DNA from: Diphasiastrum complanatum
Taxonomy: Eukaryota > Streptophyta > Lycopodiopsida > Lycopodiales > Lycopodiaceae
Assembly (NCBI GenBank): GCA_029204225.1
Contig: CM055106.1
Span: 24,232,921-24,296,920 of the forward strand
Length of the DNA: 64,000 nucleotides
Direction: 5' to 3'
Positions 31,501 through 44,179 of this stretch are shown one piece after another. The translations under genes were made by a program, and so were the position numbers. Each line of letters begins with the position of its first letter. The stretch's first letter is position 1. The notes beneath the pieces are model-generated. The model saw only the letters and a list, made by a program, of their open reading frames with translations, was not told the origin of the DNA and ran no database searches.

Positions 31501-34500
31501 TTTCTTTTCCCATCATGCATGCTTCACAAATTGTGGAATTCTAAAATTTGTCAGGATCAATACCTCTAACCATTCCTTCATTGGCTAGCTGGTTCAAGCT
31601 TCTCATGTTCAGGTGCCCAAAGCGTCTGTGCCATAATCAGGTTATTCTTCCACCTTCCTCAGTAGACATCATCGTTGTGTCTGTCCTGTCAGTCACTGCT
31701 CCTGTTCTAACGGTCCCATGTAGATGATAGAAATTCCCACATCACATTCCTCTAGCTATCTCCTTTCCGATTTGGCTCTGTATAGAGCAGCCCTCTCTGT
31801 CAAAGCTAATGATGAATCCTGCTTCTGCTATTTTGCTTATTGACACAAGATTTTTTTCAAGTCCTGGGACATGCATGACTCTTTGATTACTGCCGCAGTT
31901 CCATTGTGCATTGTTACATCTATATCACTATATCACTTGATCCCACTGTGTTGTCGCCCTTTGTCTCCCATTTTCATCGGTTCTTTGCATGCAACATAGT
32001 TCTTGAACCACTCATGCTTGAGGCTCATGTGCCTGTTTGCTCCTGAATCCAGGTACCATACATTGCCATTCTCTTCACTTGGTCGTGCAGCTACAAAGGC
32101 AAATTCATCATCTGTACCATTTGCCTGGTCCCTCCTTTGTCTGAGATCTGCCGCTTTCTTTCTGCAGTTGCTTGCATAGTGCCCAATCTTCCTGCAATAA
32201 TAGTAGGTTATTTTGCTCACGTCCTTCCTTCTGGGCAAGTTTTGAGCAGCTTCCTCTCTCAGTCGATTTGCAGCAATTCTCTCCGTCAGGTCGGCTATAC
32301 TACAATCTTCTGCCTCTGTGGGATTCTTATCAGGATTGGTCAGGGTCTTAGGCTTACGAGTCTTTTCGTTCCTGCTCTCAACACTGTGAACTGCTACATC
32401 CTGAATTTCTTGTTGCATCTTTCCTCTTCTGTGTTCCTCCTGTCTTAGTTGAGCAGTGAGATATTCCATGGGGATCTCATCAGCTCGGCTCTCCATGCTG
32501 ACCACCAAATTTTCAAATGATCCTGGTAGACTGTTGAGAAGAGCAGATACCTAATCTTCATCTGAGATTACAACATCTAGAGCCTGAAGTCCAAAACCAG
32601 GAATTTCTACTGGTCGATGTGCTCAGTCAAAGACTGTCTTTCAGTCATGCGAAGGTTCATCAATTGACTTCTGAGAAAGAGTTTACTAGCTGCATTCTTG
32701 GTGGCATAGTGTGCCTCCAACCTGTCCCAAGTTTCCTTTGCTGTAACAGCATCGCTGATTGGTCTGGCTGGGACATCCGAAAGACTCAGGCATATCATAG
32801 CATATGCTTTCCTCTCCTTTCAATTGTAAGCAGCTACTCTGTCTTCTGTGGGCTCTCCTTCTCGCATAATTTTCTTCCCACGAAACTACACCCCCCCCCC
32901 CCAGCTCCTTTTCAATTAATATCATTTTCATGCGCCACTTTCACATTTGAAAGTTGTTGCCATCGAACCTTTCGATCATTCTTGCATCCAGCACATTTGT
33001 TGTGGCAGCCATCTGTGCGTTGTTTTCTTGATAGCAGAAGAAGCTCAGCTATGCAGACGTTGTGGGCCCATAACCTGTTAGAAACAGAGAGCAACACCAA
33101 TGCATCTAACCCCTGCTAACACATTTCACACATGTTCACAGCACAAGATGAACAAACACACAGAAGCAAGACAATTTCCTTCAGCATTCTATTTTACTCT
33201 ACTTCCAAAAATACTGCACAGCGTTCAGCTGTATTGTTCATTTGAGCAAAAGGATTACATAAAAAATGGTGCACATAAGAAACTGAAGCATAACGACTGT
33301 ATGCTGAATACTGAACTAACAAAAATGAGATGATCAAGTGTTGCTCCTGCAGAGTAGTTTGGAGTAGGAGGATCCAAAAGACTGAAGAGCTGTTACGCTG
33401 TCTCTCCTCTTTTATCTTTGTTTGTATTATCCTATTTAGGTTAACATAACAACTTAACTACTAACCTAAGTTAATCTAATCTTCACGGTTCTAACTAAAC
33501 TTCTAACTAATCGTTTGGTAGTACGCGTAGTGGGTTTGTGCCCTTCCACGTGCTAAATTTCGGATTCTAAGTGCTCGTTTACGAAGTAGTCTTATAAAGA
33601 GTAAAATTGACATGATTTTTTAGATTCCATCTCCAAGCAAGGCCCCTGTCCCAAAGAGTAAGTTGCGTAAGTCATTTTGGTTAGTTGCTCATGACGCCAA
33701 AGAAAATTTGTGCAATGCTTTGCTTAGTCACTTTTGTAGCTCACAATAAATCAAAAAGATCCAAACCTTCTTTTGAAGGGCTTCAGAATTGTATCATTGA
33801 TGGATGGGGTGGTAGATTACTTGCATACACCTGACCCAATTGTGTGCTCACCTAATATTGATAATGGGACCCGGGTCTGTGTTGTTACGTTGCCCATTTC
33901 TTCTTCAAATCTTCTTATGTCTTTGATGGGTGACTAGCTTTGAGAGGTCTGGGTTTTCAGAGGTAAATATGAGCTTATATGAATTCTTGAAGCAATTTTT
34001 AAGGCAGCTATGTATTAGTTTTCTGTCCTGGCGTTTAAGTAGAGTACCATTAGATGCTTCCCTCCACAGCAAATCTTAGTCTTATCCCCTCCACAACTTG
34101 CAATTGAATCCCATGGTAAAGATCATGTAGCTTCTATAGCCGGTGTGACCAGGCCACACTTCCCTGTTAGAGTCCATTCTGACGATGATGGTTATAAAAG
34201 GGAGTTAAAGTTTTCTCCATTTCTGGATGCTAGGAGATTCTGCATTGGATACTTTCAACTTGAGTCAACTTGCATAAGAAGTGAAATTTACTGAAGTTTG
34301 GTGTATGAAATATTTTTCTGTGGGGGAAGGGAGGGCTTTTTTCTAGTAATCTGCAACCTTTCAATTGGTGGATGGCACGAGGATAGAACCAATAATCCAC
34401 GAATTTATCTCCTTGATTGATTACTCGTTGTATGTTGCAGATGGCTAAGCTCATTGGGTTTTCTTTTGTTATGTAAGCTTATCGTCTGGCTTCGACATGG

Positions 34501-36949
34501 GTAATTTACAGGATGTTCATTTGATCAACTGTTTACGTTTGAATACCATTCTCAAGGCATGTGCTGGTGAGCCTTAAAAGTTCCAAATCGCTCCTGTAAA
34601 TATTCTAGAGTACTTTCTTGGCTAAATGCATCTAAATTGACCATATTAAATTCGACTGCAGGCCCTTATCAAACTGGACTTTGGAAAGTTCGGGTGGAGC
34701 TACCAGAGGGTTATCCTTACAAGTCTCCATCCATTGGCTTCGTCAACAGGATCTTTCATCCGAATGTTGATGAGTCGTATGTTAGCATTCACTTATGCAA
34801 CGGTGTTAGTCAAAACTAACGTTCTTGGTCTCAGGTCATAAGAATCAATTAATGGAGCTTTGAAATTGGTATTGCAAGGAATAGGTAATATTGAAAAGAT
34901 GTGTTCTATGACTATGAATATCAATAGCTTGGAGTAAATCAAAATGTGCCCCCCTTGTATGGTCTCTGCAGGTCAGGTTCAGTCTGTTTGGATGTTATTA
35001 ATCAGACCTGGAGCCCAATGTTTGGTTAGGCTCACTTTCTTAACAAGAAGTTTCTAGGATATCCTTTGAAGTTCTTTCTGATTTGTCCTTCCCTCCTAGT
35101 AGCTATGATTTATTCTCCTTGTTGATCATCATTATTGATACACATTGACATTTCCTGCAGATCTTATTAACATCTTTGAGGTATTTCTTCCTCAGCTTCT
35201 CCTCTACCCCAATCCATCAGATCCATTGAACGGAGAGGCTGCTGCATTAATGATGCGAGATCGGGACCGTTTCGAACAGCGAGTGAAAGGTATGCTTTCA
35301 AAGGCGACTCTGTTATGAGCCTGAAGCTTGAAAATCTGAATCATAGCTGGAACTTTAAAGTGCTTAGAAGCTGTTTGCAGTGCGAAGCGCAGTGGTGTGA
35401 TATAAACATGATACTACGAGATAATTTACATGAGATCAGGTAGATAGCTATGGTTCTTTTATTTCATTATTATGACTGTTTGCTCAAGGATACTCTCTAC
35501 TTAGAGGTAATATGCTTCCCTTTGCAAAATCCAACATCTTGTGATAGCTATGAAAATAGCTAGAATGATGGCGTCAGATTTGTTTAATATTTTTTGAAAA
35601 TATTTTTGAAGTGAGAGGATTGTTACCTTCTCTGCTCTGATAATGAAGGTGGTTTGCAAATAAGTAGATGTTAAATAGCAGCACTAGAAGCAACAAACAG
35701 AAGTATCACTTACCTGTGATTTCTTTACCTTGCTCAACAGCTTTCATCCTGCTTGAGTTATATATCTATGTTGACAAGAAAGCATCCTTGTTGACCAACG
35801 CAAATTTCAATCAAGTTTCCTTTTTGCGAGCTTCAGTTGCTGGAATCAGACGATTTTGCAGCTCCAGTTAATTGTTACTGGTCTCTAGAGCACTTCTTTT
35901 CTGCAAAGCTTCCCTGAGATTCTTGCAAACTATGCAATGGACAAACACCAATCTAAGCTTGAATCTTCTCACTACATAGAAGCTCTCAGACCACCGTGAC
36001 TAGGGTCTATCTTGCCAGTAGTCTGACCTTGCACGGCTTTTTGGGATATTCCGTTAATTTTGGATTCCCCACTATTGCAAGCCTACCTTTTCTTGGGTGT
36101 TAATGATGTGATTGGCAATGCCATAGCAACACTACAGGCTGTGCAGGAAGGTTGTAATGGTTCCAATACTTTGCTCATAGACTCCACAAAGTTGAAGTTT
36201 GCACTTCTTTTTTTTACATTCGAGTGCTATCCAGCCTTTAAAATTGATAGGTAGAAAATAGAATGCAAGGCTCATGATTTTGTGCTGCTTCATGGTTTTT
36301 CAATGATAAATGTGTTGAGCGGTTCAAGGTCGATAGTATGCAGATTCATATATATGACTGATTGACCTGTAAATTTTGATTGCCCTCATTATACATAGAC
36401 TCTATTTCAAATTTATGGGGCAATTTTATTTTTATTTTTTTGGGGGGGGAAAGCTTTTTTTTTGTCTTGTAAAATTTCTTTTACAAGCATCTTGCGGGTG
36501 GAAGGTGCATGTAAAAAAAGGTGATTTTTTACATGCACCTTTCAGCAACCGGAAGGTGCATCTCAAAAAAGTTTGCGATAACTCTTGTTCTCCCACAAAT
36601 TTTGCTTTGGGAGCTATCACCATTTTCTACATTAAAAAGTGAAAAATGATACTCGTACAAGTGTGAATGTGATTTATGGATAATTTTTAAAATTGAAATG
36701 CATAAATAGCAAATGTGAGGAGCCATGATATGATTTTTTTGTTATGCTAGATATGACTTGTGAGTCCAATATTATGTAGATTCTTCTAAGTTCCACTCTA
36801 TCTTTTCATGCACTTTTTTCTTCATTTCTGCAGAGTATTGTGAAAGATATGCAAGACCTGAGGATAATCAATTTGAGCCACAAGGAAATGGAAGTGATGA
36901 AGGCAACGGCTCCAGTGATGGCGAGACGGCTGGCCAAGATGATCTTTGA
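28579..36949 (+). CDS. UBC4/5/6: Ubiquitin-conjugating enzyme E2 (plant UBC4/5/6, UBE2H group)
   Basis: Six exons give an unbroken 178-residue protein: 28579-28622, 28799-28878, 34662-34776, 34972-35024, 35161-35289, 36834-36949, all with GT-AG borders in phase. E2 enzymes carry activated ubiquitin on a cysteine and pass it to a substrate, usually with an E3. The start [12 protein letters not shown] is typical of this group. The fold shows [19 protein letters not shown], then FHPNVDE (HPN motif), [17 protein letters not shown] with the catalytic Cys, and [17 protein letters not shown]. The tail is acidic ([17 protein letters not shown]), as in UBE2H relatives (about 180-190 residues). The second intron (28879-34661) is 5.8 kb because a copia element has inserted in it. 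It is the only clearly intact host gene here. Confidence 0.95.
29062..29459 (-). repeat. LTR (3' of the element) of the intronic copia
   Basis: Near-identical over its length to 33076-33451: AGAAACAGAGAGCAAC, CACAGCACAAGATGAACAAA, CTGCTACAG-type end and TATTTAGGTTAA-ATAACA. It carries about 20 extra bases near 29213-29228 and a changed terminal base (TCTTA for TGTTA). Confidence 0.85.
29638..29994 (-). pseudogene. copia polymerase N-terminal remnant
   Basis: The acidic linker between integrase and polymerase ([20 protein letters not shown]) is followed by [20 protein letters not shown], the opening of copia reverse transcriptase. About 180 bp further on, the sequence enters the LTR; motifs A to C and RNase H are absent. 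Confidence 0.8.
30160..31560 (-). pseudogene. copia integrase split by a nested transposon
   Basis: The right-hand part (before the insertion) is readable only in fragments. The left-hand part has [44 protein letters not shown] and [14 protein letters not shown], all typical of copia integrase cores. The frame runs directly into the inserted element at 30580-31407. This creates a false fusion frame up to 30885 that should not be read as a protein. Confidence 0.8.
30580..31407. mobile_element. 828-bp non-autonomous DNA transposon, hAT-like
   Basis: The insertion is flanked by the 8-bp direct repeat CCGCCAAT (30572-30579 and 31408-31415). The left end starts CTTAGAAGCCCGTTCTG; the right end read inward starts CTTAGTTGCCCGTTCTG, giving 15 of 17 terminal inverted-repeat matches. 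Eight-base target duplications are the known signature of hAT elements. Both ends are dense in GGAACG/CGTTCC words, as expected of sub-terminal transposase sites. No transposase is encoded. A 44-bp unit near the right end (TTTTTTTGAGGGTCTCGTT) is duplicated in tandem. Confidence 0.85.
31933..32800 (-). pseudogene. copia gag and protease
   Basis: Gag fragments [20 protein letters not shown] and [18 protein letters not shown] (about 32800-32607) are followed by a 191-residue frame. That frame has a zinc knuckle, [17 protein letters not shown] (first Cys changed to Tyr), then [19 protein letters not shown], the protease active site. Lesions occur at about 32510-32606 and 31932. Confidence 0.82.
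33076..33451 (-). repeat. LTR (5' of the element) of the intronic copia
   Basis: The 376-bp repeat has TG...CA-type ends (TGTTAG; ATAACA). Immediately inside it the minus strand reads GGTTATGGGCCCACAAC, the expected place of a primer-binding site; it is not the common initiator-methionine type. Confidence 0.85.
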
Positions 36950-39629
36950 GCCCCATGGGCTCGTGTCTTCTCAAATACTACACCCTTATTTTGTCACTAT
37001 GGCCACGGTTTTCTCCGTGTAAGTAATTATTTATGCATCTGTATCTGAAAATTCTTTGCTATTAAACATGGCATATTCATTTTGAGAGGATTTTATGAAG
37101 AAATTCATGACAAGTGCTTCATTCCAAACAACTGATACTCCCTTACAATCTTATCCTATTTTAAGTAAATGACATTAACCATGCTTTTCAAAACAGTAAA
37201 TCTTCACATCAAGTTATGTAGTTTTTTATAAGTTTGTCTATTATACAATTTCTTTTTCATTTTGCAATGGTTTTACTATACCATTACGTAACATCATCAT
37301 ACAATATTTGCACCACACATCCACATTTGCAAGTCATGCTACTAGATGTTCTTAGTTTAGGGGCAAACTAGGATTAGAGCTCGGGTTTCCATTGTCGCAT
37401 GTGATCGATACCCTAATCCAACTTGACTACACGGCATGGCAACTAGGGAATGCGGGAACTCAGGTTTTCACACATGTCGCGCATTTCCAAACGAATCTTG
37501 TTTGTGAATGCACATGGGAACATAACTGGGGAACACGGTTCCATGTGGTTGGGAAAGGGTTCCTTGGTCATAATTCTTGCATTGTTTACCTTCGAATAAA
37601 AAATAAGGGATGAAATAGAAAACATCTAGAGGTGTTTTACATATATTTTGTGTTATATAGCAACATCCTTGCATAAAAACATTGCTCATCCTCAATATTG
37701 TTTATATAAAGTGCACTTTTAAAATACAAATTTCTATAAATTTCAAGTTCTTAAGAGAATGTGTGTCTTTTATATATCAATTAATCTCAATAAATAAATT
37801 TCTTTGAAGTTCAAGTTCTTAAGTGTATGTGTGTGTGTCTTTTGAGTATATGACTATATTATTCTGAGATAACATGGGGTTCCCATAACCATTCCAATTT
37901 TTCAGGACATTCAATTCTTCTTCCTTGGTTCTTTTGTTGAAAAGGTAGATTCTCTTATTCATTTGTTATCCCATGGTTTGTGAAGGCATGAATATATAAG
38001 CATGTTATTTGAAAGAAATATATATAGTTTTATTTCTAAAGACAATAAGCAAACAAAAATTGTTCATCTACTTTCAGATGGACTCCATTGTGAGGGTGAA
38101 CTTTTACATTCCAATTTTGTTTATGTTGTATGTGTCCTCATTTGTATTGGGAATTGAAGATGAACTCTTGACCTCTAGGAGAGGAAAGGTGGTCTTTACC
38201 AGCATGTCAGTTATTAAAAGACCACTTTTTTTAAATGTCAACTACCATTTGCACTTTGCAATTATCTAGTTGACAATGATAGTTTAGCTTATATTCATGA
38301 ATCCCCACTATAGTGGAGTTGGGTAAGGGTGGTAGTTGTGGCAATGGACATTGTGGCTTGTATCTTGGTCTGTGCATGGAATAGGGACATCTTGGAGCCC
38401 ACATGCTCCAAAATTGGCTAAGCCTATATATGTGGATGTATAATATAATCATTGTGCATAAAGATGCCAATGCTATGTAATACAATCACAATTGAAAAAA
38501 AAAAAAACACGCATAGCTACTTTTTTCATATTCATAACTTTTCATTTATTGTAATTGATTCTAATTATGATGAATGCATCTTGAAAGAAGCTCATTTAAT
38601 AGAAAATGTAAATGAAAATAACTCTATGAAATGAAAATTGTTGGGAAGGCTTTAAAACCTAGACTTGGGCATGATGCCAACAATTCATGTCGTTCTATCT
38701 TCCTTTGACTATGTTAGCATATCTATGGCCATACTAAAGACCAAATCTTGATTGAGATTATCTTGATCTTGGTTGAGCACATTGAAAGATTGATATTAAT
38801 CACTAAGCAAAATTTGTACAAAAAAATTCACACCCCATGTTATATTGTTTTTTCATATCATGATACTGGCATTCTCAATAGGATAATTTCTTTAAATGTA
38901 TAGGTCTATCATCTATCATCTATTTATAGGTTTATCATCTATTATATTCATTATTGTTCAATTTATTAAGTTTATTTTCTTATTTCCACTATATAGCACT
39001 AATATGTTGGAAATTTAATTCCACTCCAAACCTTTCATGTCACAGTCGTCCATTATCTCTGTCAAACTCGAGCACAATTCAAAAATCTATGGTTTTACTC
39101 ATGATTTAAACTATAGAGATCAAAATTAGAACTCAAGATTTAAATAGCAAGAATTCTAAACTTGAAGGTTAACATATTTACTTGGGATTCAAGTAATAGG
39201 ATCCATCAAATTTGAAGCTTCAAGCATTAAAAATTTGTTCGAATTTTCTTTGAGTTTTTTTTCTGTTTTTTTTTTTTGTAAATTTCACCAGAATATGGCT
39301 TGAAGTTTATTTAAATTTTGTTCGAATCTGCCTCGAATTTATTTTAGATTATTTTCTTCAACATTATTCGAATCTTGTTGAAATATTCTCAATTCGGATT
39401 CTATTCAAACTTTATTTGACACTCCCTCGATTTGAAATTATTTGTATCTTCTTCCATTTGAATTGGAATCATATTCAAATCTCACACGTGTCGATGAGTA
39501 ATGTCTAAAGTACTACTACTTTATTCTTTGACAAAAATAGACCACTATTTCTATCACACATTTCAAAAATGACTTTTTGATGGTGATCATGCATGAAAAT
39601 CAGTACACATTAACTACAATCCAATTACT
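36950..39629. other. AT-rich intergenic region
   Basis: 3' flank of the E2 gene and long AT-rich sequence. No open frame has coding character. Nothing else recognised. Confidence 0.55.
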
Positions 39630-39785
39630 GGGCGCAACAATCGCCAGATGGAAGCTAAAGGATGGAAAAGCTTTCGCGTTGATCATCCATGGATACCCAG
39701 ATCGGCCATGTATCTAAGGCTCAGACATCAAAAGAGGTCTGGGACATCTTGAGCACACTATATGAAGTGTGAGATATATACAATT
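39630..39785 (+). pseudogene. copia gag remnant
   Basis: A frame reads WKLKDGKAFALIIHGYPDRP and, after a stop, a reading close to KEVWDILSTLYEV, matching the conserved pair of helices in copia gag. Very short and broken. Confidence 0.45.
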
Positions 39786-41690
39786 TTAGGATACTATGTT
39801 TCATGGTATTTTTATGAATAGTAAGGAGGTTGGTGTGAAGTCATAGCTACAAGTTCCTAAGCTGTATACTTGAAACTCTTTAGAGTTTTATTTTTCCCTC
39901 TTTGTAGTTCAAAAAATAGAACATTTTTTTGAACAATTTTCTTGGTGATTAGTCCTCAGACTTAGATCGTGATCATGAGCTCTATAAAATACAGTAAAAT
40001 GCAGTTACAACAATCTGTATCCAACCACAAAAATTGTAGGTAGTGGAAGTAATAATTGTATTTGATACAATAATAGATCTATTTCCAAGCCACTAAAAAT
40101 ACTATACTCATGAAAATAACAGCATTCAATTGTGGACAGTGATAATGACAACAACTGATTACTTTCTTGGATCCTAGATTGTGATTTGAATCAAATTGAG
40201 TACATTCAGACAAGATTGTAGAGGTGTAGTGTGAGAACAAAAACACTATTTTATAATCTTGAGATGGTAGTCTAAATGATCTTTGAGTTACAATCGCAAT
40301 GATACTATTATCATAAATTATTACTCATTGATCAGTTTAATCGTTCATATATATAATGTACATGAGTTGATCTAGGGCTATCTGATGGCGCGGTCCAATG
40401 AAATGCAGTCGCTTCATGATGTTCAGCTCAATGAAAGGTCGGTTTTTGTTGACAGTTAGGTAGTTTTGAGCGGTGGATTGAAAAACAGTTATGAAGGGTC
40501 GAAATTAATACCTGAATCTAAATAGTGATTGGGTCAGAATTGAAATAAAATTGGATCAAAATCAAAATAGCATTGGATTGGAATCGAGATAGCAACTTTG
40601 ATTTAGTTCGAACTCGATTTCCAATTTTGATGGGATCAAAATAGTCCTTATTGAATGTTGACCCTCTGAGTTTCATGTTTCGATTTTCCAAGTATTTCTG
40701 CAGGTCTACAAGATATATTTCAGCTTTTTCACTTGTAGTATCTGTTAGAATGGGTAACGTGAACAGGGGAAGAGAGAAGAAAATAGTTGCAAAACAACTC
40801 TCCCATTATTATGGGCTGCTACAAGCAAGAACAGTCTAAAAGAATGTAAATGCAAAGATATAATCACAGCTCAAGTGTTTTCACCAACATGATTTTAAAA
40901 GTGATTCATACTCAAACAAACATGAGTACAGTCCACCGAAGAGATTAGATTATGTGTGGTATTACTGTAAATTGGTTTTTAGTATGGAGTTCAGTTCAAA
41001 ATGTTAAGAAGTGATAATGCAAGTTCCTCAGGCATCAAAGACATCCATCGTCTGATCAGATACTAAGGAGTCGTTGACATCCATGATCTGATCAGAGTGA
41101 GTGAACAAGCGTGAACAAGCAGTAAGAGTGTAATCAAATTACAACATCAGACATGTACGTTAAACACAGAAGATAGAACATGTTTCTTCTATATTACAAA
41201 GAAAGCTTGAACAACACTAAATATGTTACAGCCAAAAATGGAGGCGTAACTTGGATGTTCGATACCATTTGCTCTATTGGAAGATGTATTTATACACCAC
41301 ATTCTTGTAATTAAATACAATAAATGTTTAAACTACAACTATGTACATTGATGTACTCAATAAATATTTGAACAGTTGTACAATGTGTTTATCAGTTAGA
41401 CAAGACAGATGCCTTGAAGTCATTGAGGAAGTCAAACGAGTCGGTTGACTCGATCGTCAAAGTGGATGGATCAGTTGATCGTCGAAGTAGCTGAATAAGT
41501 TGATCGTCGATTCATACATGCATAGATCCATGTGAAAACCTCTTGGGAATGAAGTAGCATGATAAATTCAATAAAATCCAGCAACAAAAGTAGATCTCAG
41601 GCTACTTCAATATCCAAAATTGAAGGTTAGGTGCCAAGATTGAGCATTATTTGCTCCCAATCCAATTCTAGCTTAGAATTGTTAAAACTT
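39786..41690. other. AT-rich intergenic region
   Basis: No supportable gene. The open frame 40651-40839 has no recognisable motif. Confidence 0.5.
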
Positions 41691-41691
41691 C

Positions 41692-42965
41692 TTACATCAT
41701 CTTCAAGAAAAAGGGGATTATTAACATATATACAAAAATGAATATCCATCCATCATTGAACATAAGGATATGTAATGGATCATTCTCTTTCAAAATGGTT
41801 TTAAGAGAATAAAGGAGGATTTTGAGTTGAGTATGACAAGATCTTGGTATTGCCTTCATGATCTTGATGATCTCTCCATGGTGATGCCAATCTCTTGCCT
41901 TCAAGAAAATTTGCACACATAAAGCAACATTAAATGGATTGATGAATTCATGAGAGCTGTCACTCTCCTCACCTTTCCTTCCTTTGCCAATGAACTTGAG
42001 CCTTGAGGCATCTTGGACTTTGAAGGTCTTCTTGGAGATCTCAGCCCTTCATCTTGTCCTTGCACTTGACTTGACTCCTCTCCATCAATGAGTTGAATAA
42101 GGTCTTGATCCAAAGGTGCTCCTTAAAGTTTGCAAGTCTTCCACTCATGAAAGACCATATTTCCACCACTAACAACTTCTTTGGTGGAATACATGCAGAT
42201 TCTACAATCTCTACTTGAAGAGCATAAAACTACCATTAATTCTTTCATTGAAGTAGGACAATCTTTGGTCCTTAAGTTGAAATGATCATGCACAAAGCAT
42301 GTGGACTCAAAGAATTTCAAGTACAATACATTAAATGGTATTTTTATGACACCATTTTTCAAACTATTACAAAAAACCTTATCTAATTAAATTGTGCTAT
42401 CAACAACAAATGTAGATTGGAAAGCATCAACTTCATTGGCTTGTCACATCCACATATATTCCTCATTCACCAAGATCTCTTTCAAATCCGCAATACTTGG
42501 CAAAGGCTTTTGAATAGCAAAACTTTGAACAAGATTAGCATGATCATCCAACAAGCCATTAAGTATAACTTGAACAAGTTCTACCTCCTTAATGCTTTCA
42601 TCAATACATGCTAGCTCATCATTGAATGCTTTAATCCTCAAAACAAAATCATAAGTACTCTTTCCTTCTTTTTCAAACTTTGAAAGATTTTCCTCCTAAG
42701 AATAGGCACTCTTGATGTAGACTTGGATTCATAAAGCTTCTTCAAAGCTTCCCAAGCCTCCAAAGATGATGTGCACTTACCAACTTCCTTGAGAAGTTCA
42801 TTGGTAACATTCATCTTAATCATGTGTAGAGCTCTTTTAGCTCTCTTGTCATACCTCATTTGATCTTGAGGTGCTTGAGGCCTCTCCTCCACACCTGCAA
42901 CAATCTCCATCAACTCATTCATCTCCAATAAGGACTCCATCTTCACCTTCCAAGTAGAATATTTG
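41692..42965 (-). pseudogene. copia gag and linker remnant
   Basis: Minus-strand gag begins YSTWKVKMESLLEMNELMEI (about 42960), continues with AKRALHMIKMNVTNELLKEV and KAFNDELACIDESIKE, VQVILNGLLDDHANLVQSF, and ends at about 42444. Leftward are fragments including the pre-integrase and the acidic linker EESSQVQGQDEGLRSPRRP (41901-42113). Integrase and polymerase are absent. It is close kin of the gag at 59264. Upstream of YSTWKV the homology stops abruptly at the inverted repeat 42966-43690, so that repeat interrupted the gene. Confidence 0.8.
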
Positions 42966-43690
42966 CATGTGCATAATGGTGAGTATGTGTAAGACCAATC
43001 ATGCATAAAGTATCCATCGCTAGATAAACACAAGCATATACATTATCAACCATAAACTATGCAATAGGCAGCGATCTGTCCATTGCTGGACAACGCCCAA
43101 CCTATACTCAAAAAGTGTGAGCAAAGTGTGCATAAATGAGGCAGCCCTCCATCATTGTCTTCTAAGTAGTATAGAGCAATTTCTTGCTCAGAAAAATAAT
43201 TACTATATCATTGTTATCACCTGCAATATCAGAGGATTATCACATAAACGAAACTATCCATCGCTGCCTATTGAGGCAGAATGGATGGTTTCAATCATCA
43301 ACAAGTATCATTGTTATCCATCACTGGACTTCAATGTATTCTTAACCTATCACATCCTCTTTGCAACTTGGAGTGATGAATAGCATCGAGAAGCAGAAGG
43401 TAATCAGAGTATCATTAGCAGGAGAGTAGAACAATTACGAGAGAAGTGTAAAAGAGAAGAAGATACATACCGTAACTTATCAAATCGTTTATCCGTAGGC
43501 AGGTAGGGCACATTTCCAACGAGTGATAGAGGAGCAAAACTTCTTCACCGGTGTTGTAGAGCAAAAGGGTTGAAGAGAGCGTGCACTTATAGTGTCTAGT
43601 AAGGTAGTAACCTGGAAGGAGCGAGTGGGAGTGGGAAATTCCATTTCCCTCCAATTTATTTTAAACAAACCAAACCATTTCAAATTTTTG
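42966..43690 (-). repeat. Left arm of a long inverted repeat
   Basis: About 0.7 kb here is the reverse complement of 47590-48300, with moderate divergence. Landmarks are TGTGCATAA-GGTGAGTATGTGTAAGACC, AGGCAGCCCTCCATC, CACATCCTCTTTGCAACTTGGAGTGATGAA and GAGCGAGTGGGAGTGGG. It abuts the interrupted copia gag on its outer side. Confidence 0.8.
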
Positions 43691-43837
43691 TGGGAAACCC
43701 TCTTAGTTAAGAATGGAGCTTTATCACATGCAAGGGTATAATATAAAAAAACCTTGGTAAGTTTGGAGGAGAAATACGTCAATATTTGTCCACTTTTTTG
43801 TTAATGCAGTAGGGTGGAAATGAACAAAGGAGCATCC

Positions 43838-43993
<156 letters not shown>

Positions 43994-44179
43994 TGTGTCT
44001 CTTCCCATGAGTGTACAACTATATATAGTAGATCCATGACTCATTAATGAGTTTGGTTTCCCTCCATAACAAAAACCCTAGTATTAATATCGACTAGATT
44101 CAATGTGTGTCATTCTCAACTTCAATGACTTTGGCCACCCAAATTGGAACATCATCTGTGGGTTGAACCACATAAAATT

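Larger units (their letters stand above)
29062..33451 (-). mobile_element. Ty1/copia element in intron 2 of the E2 gene
   Basis: The element is antisense to its host gene and bounded by two LTRs. Reading leftward: LTR, gag, zinc knuckle, protease, integrase (broken by a nested insertion), the first part of reverse transcriptase, then LTR. Most of the polymerase and all of RNase H are missing, so it is an internally deleted, non-autonomous copy. No clear target duplication could be placed. Confidence 0.88.
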
